NCBI GenBank assembly: GCA_000697055.1
Contig: JNDT01002061.1
Location: 1 to 15,739 of the forward strand
Direction: 5' to 3'
DNA: 15,739 bases
DNA from: Saksenaea vasiformis B4078
Taxonomy: Eukaryota > Mucoromycota > Mucoromycetes > Mucorales > Saksenaeaceae
The position numbers and the translations under genes are program-made. The notes under the pieces are model-generated. The model had not been told where the DNA came from. It saw only the letters and a program-made list of their open reading frames with translations, and searched no databases. Below, one piece after another: positions 7,595 through 15,109 of the stretch (position 1 is its first letter; each line of letters starts with the position of its first letter).

Positions 7595-8559
7595 CTACTC
7601 TAAAATCTTCAGCCATGACTGAACAAGCACACTCTGTAGCAATGTCTCCAGCTTCATCTTGTTGCATTGAAAGGATATAAAAAATTTGGCTCATGAGAAA
7701 CAACACTCAGAAGGTGCTGACGATGCCAGAATGGACAAGTACTTGTGAGCCCTATTTGTGAGCTGAGGCCACTGATGGCTGCAGTTCTGCCAGTACTCCA
7801 ACACTGCCATGTCCTCATCTGCGGGCGTTTTGTTTACATATTCTGTAAGTTGATCCTCATGGGGCCGACTTTGAAACAGATGGAAACTGGGTTTTTGTGC
7901 AGCGAGCAATTGTTGTGTAGTCCAAAAACCTTCCTCCCATGCTTCAGTAACACATGAAGTCAACAATGCAATCCACTCCTCTTCCCACTCCTGATCTTTC
8001 CACCAGCAAAATTTGGCATGTGGGTCCATGGTGGTTGCGATTGCATAGACTGGCCCATCCATATGTGTGTAATATTGTTGGAGCTTTTGCTGTGCCATTT
8101 CCATTGCATATGATAGCTCGGGGTATCTCTATTCAAAGATATTGGTTAGACTGATATTGTATATGGTACTTGCTCTTATCAAGCCATCATTTTCACAATA
8201 TGCTTCTAGGTAGTCAAGAAGCATGTTGTATCTGATGATGGTACTTGAAAGGGATGGATATTTGTTATCCAAGAGGAGATTCATGAGTTGGGCAAATGGC
8301 TCCAAGACCGTGTGAAGCTGCTGGAGGACTTGCCATTCACTTTCATTCAGGATATATGCCTCCAGTTCCAGGATACCACTGCATGCCATGTTGTAACTAC
8401 AGCGCATTTCGAGACCTTGAGCTATCATCATGTATGTAAAATTCCAGCAAGTTCTTTCAGTTGTTACTCACTTTCATCAGTTTCAGTTGGCATGGCAGTT
8501 TTTTGGATCGCTTTGCAACAATTATGGTAATGTTCCAGCCATTGAGGTGAAGAATGGTA
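7595..8559 (-). pseudogene. hAT transposase, C-terminal half, with in-frame stops
   Basis: Reading leftward on the minus strand the product has LEMRCSYNMA (the TRWNSTY-type motif before the C-terminal helices), LEPFAQLMNLLLDNKYPSLS, the YAIATTMDPHAKFCWW block and the dimerisation signature VLEYWQNCSHQWPQLTNRAH, then LSILASSAPSECCFS. The last motif normally reads S-E-R-x-F-S followed by R/x-A; here Arg is Cys and the next codon is TGA (7691-7693), after which the same frame runs to a TAG at 7595-7597. A TAG also lies at 8129-8131. Near 8431-8480 the frame changes; either a GTGAGT...GATAG intron of 50 nt (about 8413-8462) or damage explains it. The 5' half (zinc finger and DVWTS core) is missing at 8559, where a 164-bp repeat begins. 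Confidence 0.8.
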
Positions 8560-8723
8560 TAAGGTGCCAAGCTGCTTCAGCTCAAGATTCAGACCCAGAC
8601 AATGATATGGAGCATAAGCATGCTCTCAATGCTTCAACATTTTGCAATGACCAAAACATAATCTCAAAACTGGACATATTCAACAATACCAACCAACTAT
8701 ATGCAACTCACACAGTTGGAATT
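8560..8723 (+). repeat. 164-bp repeat, copy 2 (partner at 10481-10644)
   Basis: This matches 10481-10644 at 156 of 164 positions with no gap, in the same orientation, then both sequences diverge abruptly. Of the eight differences, six are explained by CpG to TpG/CpA change. In this copy it abuts the broken end of the hAT C-terminal half. One frame is open through both copies (QAASAQDSDPD...), but the product is unrecognised and no start is evident. Confidence 0.85.
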
Positions 8724-8734
8724 AGAGCTCAACA

Positions 8735-8935
8735 AAATATTCATTTATTCGTATTTGTTCATATTCATTTGCTTAACGAACGAATACAAACATGCCTTTT
8801 AGCATAACAAACGAATATGAATATGTGGATATATATTCGAATATATATTCGAATACTGTCAGCCTTATTCAAATAAGAAACGAATATTCTTTTGATATTC
8901 ATATTCGTTCGTTTCATTCATTTCATTGACGATTA
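8735..8935. repeat. AT-rich palindromic block with ATATTCGAATAT motifs
   Basis: It contains the perfect 20-bp palindrome atatatattcgaatatatat at 8829-8848 and a longer imperfect inverted repeat between AACAAACGAATATGAATAT (about 8806-8824) and ATATTCATATTCGTTCG (about 8894-8910). It is very similar in style to 4215-4410. No gene is seen. Confidence 0.7.
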
Positions 8936-9677
8936 GTCCATTTGCAATGTTAACTACATTGGTGATGTCTTTCCATTATCAAATAAAAAAATAGCAATAG
9001 AAAGTGAAGTTATAAAGATAGTGGCAGAAACTAGTAAGTAAAGAATATACAGTTCAGATTTGTAATGGAGGAGCTCATGTTTATTATATATACATGCATA
9101 ACTAATGATCTATAGACTGTGAAAGTTTGCTGACATGTGTAAATTCTTAATTCTTGAGGCAAATTTATGAAAAAAAAGAAAGGAAAAAAACTTACATTCG
9201 CATTGCATTTAAGCATGAGTGCGAGATGCAGTAAGATTGAGAGTATGGCAGCATTGCGTAGTTGTTTGATTTCCATAGAAGAAAAAAAAGCCAGACAGAA
9301 AAAAAAACACAGGAATTATAATGGCATTGCATCTGAGGATTAAAGTATGAATGCTTGTTTCAAGAAGTATGTGGGAACTGAGTCGCAAACTGCACCCTTC
9401 TGTTGTGACCGTCTTCAGAGATTGATGCTAAGTTTGGTAATATCGGTGATGATAATCATTATCATGTTGAGATTCTAAATGAAGATGCTGTGTCACACAG
9501 ATCGCTCAGGATGATATCCAAATTTGGCTGTTAGATCAAAGATTGCTGATGATCCATCAAAGATACTACGTGTTCAATCAAAAATTCTGAACCTTTATAG
9601 AAGTATATGCTGATGTACAATTCATTAGATACAGATAATCGTAAAGATGGTTGGGTTCTGTCATAGTATGCAACGAG
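8936..9677. other. Non-coding spacer before the BED-hAT gene
   Basis: No convincing coding region was found. It has A-rich runs at 9169-9190 and 9280-9308 and a small palindrome, ATGATAATCATTATCAT, at 9449-9465. A minus-strand frame at 9031-9276 starts with ATG and is hydrophobic at its N terminus, but has no recognisable domain. The right part presumably carries the hAT promoter and perhaps its subterminal repeats. Confidence 0.5.
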
Positions 9678-9685
9678 TATAAATA
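9678..9685 (+). promoter_or_regulatory. TATA box of the BED-hAT gene
   Basis: TATAAATA lies about 50 nt upstream of the ATG at 9736, a suitable distance for a short 5' leader. Confidence 0.5.
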
Positions 9686-9807
9686 AGATTGACAGTTTAG
9701 AGCAAAATATCCAACTCTTTATTGAAAATACGACTATGTTTAATGTACCTGAATCCTCTACATCTGCTCAGAAGCGTCAAACTGAGTTTGACACCATTGG
9801 AAGTATT

Positions 9808-9872
9808 GTAAGTACATAGTGCTATTGAACCAACATACCATAAATACTGAATAATCGTTTCATTTAACTCAG
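9808..9872 (+). other. 65-nt intron of the BED-hAT gene
   Basis: GTAAGT donor, AACTCAG acceptor, in phase 0. It contains an in-frame TAG close to the donor (within GTAAGTACATAG). Removing it links 24 upstream codons to the ATG at 9942 through 23 open codons. Confidence 0.72.
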
Positions 9873-10480
9873 GATGAGAACCATGATACTTTCAGTATCA
9901 CTCCTTCTCTGATAGTAGCGCGTTCATCCTCGGATATCTCCATGGGTCAAGATGATATGACAGACACCGAGGCTTCGCAAGAAACTTATGAAACCAGGAG
10001 ATCTTCTACGAATGCAGTCAGGCGTAGGAGATCAAACACCAGCTGGGTGTATGAGAATGGATGGGCTCTTGTCAAGACTGATGAAAAAACGGGCATCAAT
10101 TACATCCACTGCCAGTATCCATTTGCACCAAACCGCATATGTAACAAGCGATACAAAAAGATTGGTGCAACCACAAGCAACATTCTACATCACCTGACAG
10201 CAGCACACAAGATCAACAAATTGACTGTAAAGACCAGTATATACGATGGTTCTATGAAGACATTGGACAACTTGTTTTCTTGCTCAGGATCGCATAGCGT
10301 TGCATTCTCTCAGGACAAATTCCATCAGACCCTACTCAATTTCATTGTTTCATCGGCTTTACCATTTACTATCGTTGAAAGTGGTAATTTCCAGAAGCTG
10401 CTATCACTTGTGCAGACTGCGCCTAGCAATGATCAAGTGTTGTTACCATCTGCAATGACAGTCAGCCGCGATCTCCGTTG

Positions 10481-10644
10481 TAAGGTGCCAAGCTGCTTCA
10501 GCTCAAGATTCAGACCCAGACGACGATGTGGAGCATAAGCATGCTCTCAATGCTTCAACATTTCGCAATGATCAAAACATAATCTCAAAACTGGACATAT
10601 TCAACAATACTGACCAACTATACGCAACTCACACAGTTGGAATT
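10481..10644 (+). repeat. 164-bp repeat, copy 1 (partner at 8560-8723)
   Basis: It forms the left end of the 695-bp insertion in the BED-hAT gene. It retains four CpG sites that read TpG or CpA in copy 2, so this copy is younger or less mutated. Confidence 0.85.
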
Positions 10645-11178
10645 GACCTTCTTCCCGGCAATACAGACACCTTTCTCACCTACTGCAATACAATTCCGAC
10701 ATCTTGACAATTCCACACACTCATCTCACTCCTGAAAATCCAAAATCAAACTCCTACTCTGAAGGGATCACTTTGATCTCATTACACGATCACTTTGATC
10801 CTTTTTATGGATCGGACTTGCTAAATATCCATCACAACAATGATTATTTGTAGAACAGCCATAGACTAGAACTAGTATAAATAGCCCTCATAGGGATCAC
10901 AATAAAGACAGTTTTCAGCACGATATTACTTTGGCAAGCAAGTGTATCTTTGTTTCTCTTTGATTTTCTACTGCCTTTGACTTTATTTTTTTCCACGCTT
11001 CCCTTTTTATCTCTGATCACTCCGTTGATACCTTTATCATCGTTAACTCTTTGAAGTCTTTGATACTGACTATAAAAGTATCTGGTGCTCACTTACAACT
11101 GAATGACATATTTCTTTTTCTCTTTTCTTTTCTTTTTTTTTCTTTCTTTTTCTCTCTTACACAAAACCACACTTACAC
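10484..11178 (+). mobile_element. 695-bp solo-LTR-like insertion in the hAT gene, TGTAA target duplication
   Basis: TGTAA at 10479-10483 recurs at 11179-11183. Deleting one copy with the intervening 695 bp rejoins the hAT frame at SRDLRC/NAYDTY with no stop. The insert has an LTR-like layout: a possible U3 with two exact GATCACTTTGATC repeats (10766-10778 and 10788-10800), a TATAAATA box at 10876-10883, AATAAA at 10901-10906, and a pyrimidine tract at about 11109-11158. There is no complete coding frame. The ends (GGTGCC and TTACAC) come within one or two bases of the expected TG and CA. A solo LTR of an element otherwise absent here is the best guess; its first 160 bp is shared with 8560-8723. 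Confidence 0.65.
10876..10883 (+). promoter_or_regulatory. TATA box within the solo-LTR-like insertion
   Basis: TATAAATA is followed 18 nt later by AATAAA and preceded by the paired GATCACTTTGATC motifs, a typical U3/R arrangement. Confidence 0.5.
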
Positions 11179-11670
11179 TGTAATGCATATGATACATACC
11201 TCTGTGAAATTGCTGATGTTCTTCAAAAACAGTCATTCATTTCATATACGTTGGACGTCTGGACAAGTGAATGGAAAGATGCGTTCCTGGGTGTAACGGC
11301 ACATTGGATAACTGGTAACTGGCAGCAGAGGTCGATTGTTATTGGATTTGAACCACTCTGTGGTCCTCATAGTGCAAGCAATATGTCGTCTGCCTTTGTC
11401 AACCTGCTGCAGAGAATGGACATTGACAAAAAGCCATTCTTTATTACTACTGATAATGCAAGTAGTATGGTTGCAATGTCCTGGCATATTGAAGAAGCTG
11501 TCTCTTCTGCTGTGTTTGCCACCGATTCTAACTGCATTCTGTGTTGTTGTGTCCAAACAACTCAATGCTACACAACAGTTCCCAATAAGTGTATCACACA
11601 TCACTCCGCTAAATTTGGTTATCTAGAGGGATTTTTTAGTAAAACAGTTCCTCGTTCTTTTTCACAAGAA

Positions 11671-11709
11671 TAAAACAGTACACCAAGTCTCACGAACTTC
11701 ACTGTTTTA
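11671..11709. repeat. Hairpin-forming inverted repeat upstream of gag
   Basis: TAAAACAGT at 11671-11679 pairs perfectly with ACTGTTTTA at 11701-11709 across a 21-nt loop. AAAACAGT also occurs at 11641-11648. It lies at the join between the truncated hAT gene and the Gypsy leader. Confidence 0.45.
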
Positions 11710-11780
11710 ACTTAGTAGATAACTGACATAACATTTTTTTTTTCGTGAATACTTTCAGTAACAACCACAACAACACCAAC

Positions 11781-13100
11781 ATGTCTATCAACAGCAACCC
11801 TGACTTCATCACCATGGATGACATTGCCCCCAGCACCATCCTCAACCCCACCCCCGCCAACAACGTGGATGCTCCCACTCGTGAAATGCGTCAACTGTCC
11901 TTGCAATCGCAAGACCAAAGCAGTCCAGCTCCTATGGAACTGGCTGAAACTCCCTCCTCCTTTGGAGGTGCTTATGAATCAGTGCACTTGTCTCCTAGTC
12001 AGCGTGCACTGGCTGTTTATTGGCGCTGTGTGTCTGAATTAGAAGAGCTTCACTCTTCTTGGATGGCTGCTGATACCAATCCCAATACTCCTCCCCAGGA
12101 GATAAAGCAAATTATTGCCCGTGTAAAAGAGGCCCAACAACTGTTGGACATCCGCTGTGAGCTTTGGAGAAGGAAATTTCCTGATATTCCTGAGTTCAGT
12201 GGTGTTTCAACGCCCACTCCTAAATCAGAGTCAAATTTTTCTGCTTCTCAGAGAGCACCTGTGCAACAAAAGAAATTAGTTGTACCCAATGACTTGCCTT
12301 TGTTAGAATTGCCTGGGACCTGGTATGGTAATCCTAAGGCCAAAATGTATGTGTCCTGTGAAGCTTGGATACATGAATTCGAAACTTGCATTGAAGTGCA
12401 TGACATCAGTGTCGAAGATAACTGGCGGCGCATAATCATCAGATGTCTTAGCAAAGGTCAGTTAAAACAATTGTTTGGGGAGCTAGATGCTACACCTGGA
12501 CCAAATACATGGAAAAAAGTATGTAAGGCATTAGAGAACTTATTTGACACACCCCTCCAAAAGCGCAGCCGCGTGCATGCTGTATTAACCTGCAAGCAGG
12601 GCGAAGGTGAATCTCTTGATAGGTTCATCCAAAGATTTCAGCAATGCGTCTATGACGCTGAAGAAGATACAAATATAGGTGCCTTGGTAGATCTCTTTCT
12701 GCTCAACATGGTGCCAGAATCCCAAAAGCGTGTAGAATCGTGGCTCGCACAACATTACAAAAATGGATGGCCAGAAAACATCCACGAGGTGTGCAAGAAC
12801 CTGCTGGCTTCATTGCCACCCTCTGAAAATAAATCCAAGAAACGAGTGCGAGAGGACGAGTCCAACAATGTCCCCAACCACAGGGCCAAATATAACAAGA
12901 ACAAGCCTGACGAGGCCCGACCAAAGACCAAGGAGCCTAACTTCTGCAGGCATTGCCTAAAAAACAACAAGAAGGTGATTTTTACCTGGGACCACAAGTG
13001 TTCCTTCTTCAAGTACTCCCCCCGGGAGCAACCAACTGAGGCCAGAAGTGGGCAACACATGCCACCCAACGAATTATTGAAGACGTGGACGCCAACATGA
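11781..13100 (+). CDS. gag: Gypsy retrotransposon Gag
   Basis: The first ATG (11781, A at -3) gives 439 aa. The N-terminal 70 residues are Pro, Ser and Asn rich. Helical segments follow (LAVYWRCVSELEELHSSW and EIKQIIARVKEAQQLLDI). A Ty3/Gypsy-type capsid domain spans about residues 190-300: W-x-x-E-F near its start, LFDTPLQKRSR, and the LDRFIQRFQQCVYDAEED stretch. Next is a basic KSKKRVRE segment that could act in RNA binding or nuclear import. Near the C terminus are Cys389, Cys392, His405 and Cys407, a zinc-knuckle-like C-x2-C-x12-H-x-C set that is wider than the usual CCHC knuckle. It would form the particle that packages the element RNA. The frame is intact. The stop TGA overlaps the ATG of pol as ATGA. 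No clear 5' LTR is visible between the hAT remnant and this start. Confidence 0.85.
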   Translation: MSINSNPDFITMDDIAPSTILNPTPANNVDAPTREMRQLSLQSQDQSSPAPMELAETPSSFGGAYESVHLSPSQRALAVYWRCVSELEELHSSWMAADTNPNTPPQEIKQIIARVKEAQQLLDIRCELWRRKFPDIPEFSGVSTPTPKSESNFSASQRAPVQQKKLVVPNDLPLLELPGTWYGNPKAKMYVSCEAWIHEFETCIEVHDISVEDNWRRIIIRCLSKGQLKQLFGELDATPGPNTWKKVCKALENLFDTPLQKRSRVHAVLTCKQGEGESLDRFIQRFQQCVYDAEEDTNIGALVDLFLLNMVPESQKRVESWLAQHYKNGWPENIHEVCKNLLASLPPSENKSKKRVREDESNNVPNHRAKYNKNKPDEARPKTKEPNFCRHCLKNNKKVIFTWDHKCSFFKYSPREQPTEARSGQHMPPNELLKTWTPT

Positions 13101-15109
13101 GCGAATGCTCAAATGAAGAAAGTGGCCCTCTGTCTGAGGACATGGTTCTGGCTGAAACTAGTGGTCCAAACTGTAAGCATTGTTATATGGCTTCCAAATC
13201 TGAACAAAACATTAATTGCGATGAAATTCCTCTTCCTTTGACAATAGAAAATGAGCGAGTACACGCCCTCCTCAACACTGGAGCAAACTTCTCCTCTGTT
13301 GACCTAGACTTTTGTCTCAAAATGGGCTGGAAAATAAACAAGGCGGCTGGTGTCATCCAGTTAGCTGATAAAAATCTCGTCTCCAAACGTCTGGGAATAA
13401 CTGATGAACTGAAAGTAGTTTATAATCGTCGCATAGTTAAACATCGTTTTGAAGTCATGAGCATTGCAAGAGGTTATCGTGTCAGCATTGGCACAGACCT
13501 CATGCCACAATTCGGCATTGGGTATACAGGTGTGGTATCGTCTTGGGAAGATGTGGAAAAAACAGAAGAAACAGAGGAGAAAATTCCTACTCCAAATGCG
13601 TCCCCTGCTGGGTCACCAGAAGAACGCAACAGTTTCATAAACAGTGTCAAACCTTACATGGATGCCAATCAAAATATACCTCCAAATTCATTCTGCACTC
13701 TGCCCGAAGCTGTGGTGTACTTACCTACACCTGAAGGGAAGACAGTGTTTCATCATCAATATCGCCTAGCAGAGAAACAGAAACCCATAATACAAGAAAC
13801 TATTGAAAAATGGAAAGCTGATGGCATCATACGAGAAGTACCACCTGACGTGCCACATGGTCGTTGGAACAATCCTTTAACCCTGGCTCCAAAGAAAGAT
13901 GGTAATGGCAATTACACTAAATTCTGGCCTTGTCTGGATCTACAAGCCCTAAATGCTTTACTTCCAGATGATTGGTTTCAATTGCCATTAATCAAAGACA
14001 TCTTTGAGAAAATTGGCCATTCCAACATTTTTATGATGCTAGATCTCACACAAGCGTTCCATCGACTGCCAATCCATGAACCTGATCAGGTCAAAACATC
14101 CTTCACATCTATTGTGGATGGGCGATCATATATGTTCGTTGGATGTCCATTTGGGATCAAAACCATCTCTTCCAAATTTCAATGCATCATGAATGTCTTA
14201 CTGCAAGACTTACCTTTTGTGGCCACATTTGTGGACGATATTGTGATTTTCTTGAAAAATATAGAAAAACACACCCAACACGTTGCGATGGTAATCCAAA
14301 GACTCACAAATGTCAACCTGGTCTTAAATCCCCAAAAATGTTTTCTTGCAATGCGATCTATTTACCTTCTTGGATTTTGCATCTCAGAAGGTGGCCACAA
14401 ATCCTTGGATCCCCATAAGGTGGCAAATGTCCAAAATTGGCCTCAACTCAAAACTGGTAAGCACATCGAACAATTCCTGGGTGTCATCAATTATTTTCGA
14501 ATGCATATCTCCAATGCATCAACTCTGACAAGTCCATTGGATCGCTTGCACAAAGTTCCTGACCTCAGCAAAGTCTGGACTATGGAACATCAAACTGCGT
14601 TCGAAACCTTAAAAAAACTATTACTTGTATACCCTGTGCTTCACCAGCCAAATTTCAAAAAACCTTTCTGTGTAGCCACGGACGCTTCCAATGAAGGGAT
14701 AGGCGCCATGCTATACCAAATCGATTCCAATGGCAAAAAGCGCCACATTGCCTTCATGGCAAGATCATTAACAAGCTCTGAGAAAAATTACTCAGTTACA
14801 AAAAAGGAACTGTTAGCAATTATTTTTGCACTCAACCGCTTTCATCCATACCTATGGGGAAACAAATTTACTCTCTATATGGACCACAAAGCATTGGTAT
14901 ATTTGCACACCCAAAAAGAGCTTAATCCTATGCTCATCAAATGGTTGGATAGATTGTTGGATTACAACTTCAATGTCGTGCATCTAAAAGGGATCAATAA
15001 CACATTGCCTGATCAACTTTCTCGCCTTTTCCCTGCGCCAAAAGAGCTGGGAGGGGGTGAGCAACCTTCATCAGTAAGTGCCAAACTTGACAAGGATCCA
15101 AATTCCTGA
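13097..15109 (+). CDS. pol: Gypsy Pol: protease, reverse transcriptase and RNase H
   Basis: Pol is in the -1 frame relative to gag and has an ATG at 13097 overlapping the gag stop; 670 aa to the first TGA. The protease site reads ALLNTGAN, with Asn60 (13274-13276) where Asp is essential. RT motifs: LAPKKDGN; CLDLQALN; MLDLTQAFHRLP with Asp316 (14042-14044); GCPFGIKTISSKFQC; and FVDDIVIF with Asp380-Asp381. RNase H has Asp529 (TDAS), Glu571 (KKEL), Asp596 (MDHKAL) and Asp639 (LPDQLSR), all four carboxylates. The connection motif FLGVINYFR is present. Several conserved positions are altered: Arg to Trp at 13925, Arg to Gln at 13943, Arg to Cys at 14183, Ser to Leu at 14252. Each fits a CpG transition. 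RT and RNase H catalytic residues remain, but the protease is probably dead. The TGA at 15107-15109 separates the integrase in the same frame. Confidence 0.9.
   Translation: MSECSNEESGPLSEDMVLAETSGPNCKHCYMASKSEQNINCDEIPLPLTIENERVHALLNTGANFSSVDLDFCLKMGWKINKAAGVIQLADKNLVSKRLGITDELKVVYNRRIVKHRFEVMSIARGYRVSIGTDLMPQFGIGYTGVVSSWEDVEKTEETEEKIPTPNASPAGSPEERNSFINSVKPYMDANQNIPPNSFCTLPEAVVYLPTPEGKTVFHHQYRLAEKQKPIIQETIEKWKADGIIREVPPDVPHGRWNNPLTLAPKKDGNGNYTKFWPCLDLQALNALLPDDWFQLPLIKDIFEKIGHSNIFMMLDLTQAFHRLPIHEPDQVKTSFTSIVDGRSYMFVGCPFGIKTISSKFQCIMNVLLQDLPFVATFVDDIVIFLKNIEKHTQHVAMVIQRLTNVNLVLNPQKCFLAMRSIYLLGFCISEGGHKSLDPHKVANVQNWPQLKTGKHIEQFLGVINYFRMHISNASTLTSPLDRLHKVPDLSKVWTMEHQTAFETLKKLLLVYPVLHQPNFKKPFCVATDASNEGIGAMLYQIDSNGKKRHIAFMARSLTSSEKNYSVTKKELLAIIFALNRFHPYLWGNKFTLYMDHKALVYLHTQKELNPMLIKWLDRLLDYNFNVVHLKGINNTLPDQLSRLFPAPKELGGGEQPSSVSAKLDKDPNS

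Larger units (their letters stand above)
9736..11673 (+). pseudogene. BED-finger hAT transposase, N-terminal half, interrupted by a 695-bp insertion
   Basis: Exon 1 is 9736-9807, followed by a clean 65-nt intron (9808-9872, GTAAGT...CTCAG); exon 2 starts at 9873. The protein has a Ser/Arg-rich N terminus and a BED-type zinc-binding region with W-x-Y...W, C-Q-Y...C and ILHHLTAAHKI (about 10041-10215). Next come the ALPFTIVES...F block and PSAMTVSRDL. The frame is then broken by an insertion at 10484 and resumes at 11184 as NAYDTYLCEIAD, leading to the catalytic core YTLDVWTSEWKDAFLGVTAHWI and the TTDNASSM motif holding further acidic residues. It ends with a degraded CILCCC region where a C-x-x-H motif is expected, then stops at 11673. 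The C-terminal half is missing, replaced by the young Gypsy element. The minus-strand hAT half at 7595-8559 carries just the missing part. Confidence 0.8.

Noticed and set aside
8430..8807. Plus-strand 125-codon frame across the hAT half and the 164-bp repeat
   Set aside because: It is antisense to the hAT coding region on the left and runs into AT-rich repeats; the shared part is explained by the repeat, and no protein family is recognisable.
9031..9276. Minus-strand 81-codon frame with ATG and hydrophobic start
   Set aside because: It spans A-rich tracts that yield poly-Phe, has no recognisable domain and no supporting context.
11242..11604. Minus-strand frame of 120 codons
   Set aside because: It is antisense to the hAT DVWTS/TTDNAS core and shows no domain of its own.
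13011..13025. C-run as a -1 frameshift slippery site between gag and pol
   Set aside because: It lies upstream of a stop in the pol frame at 13037-13039, so a shift there could not reach pol.
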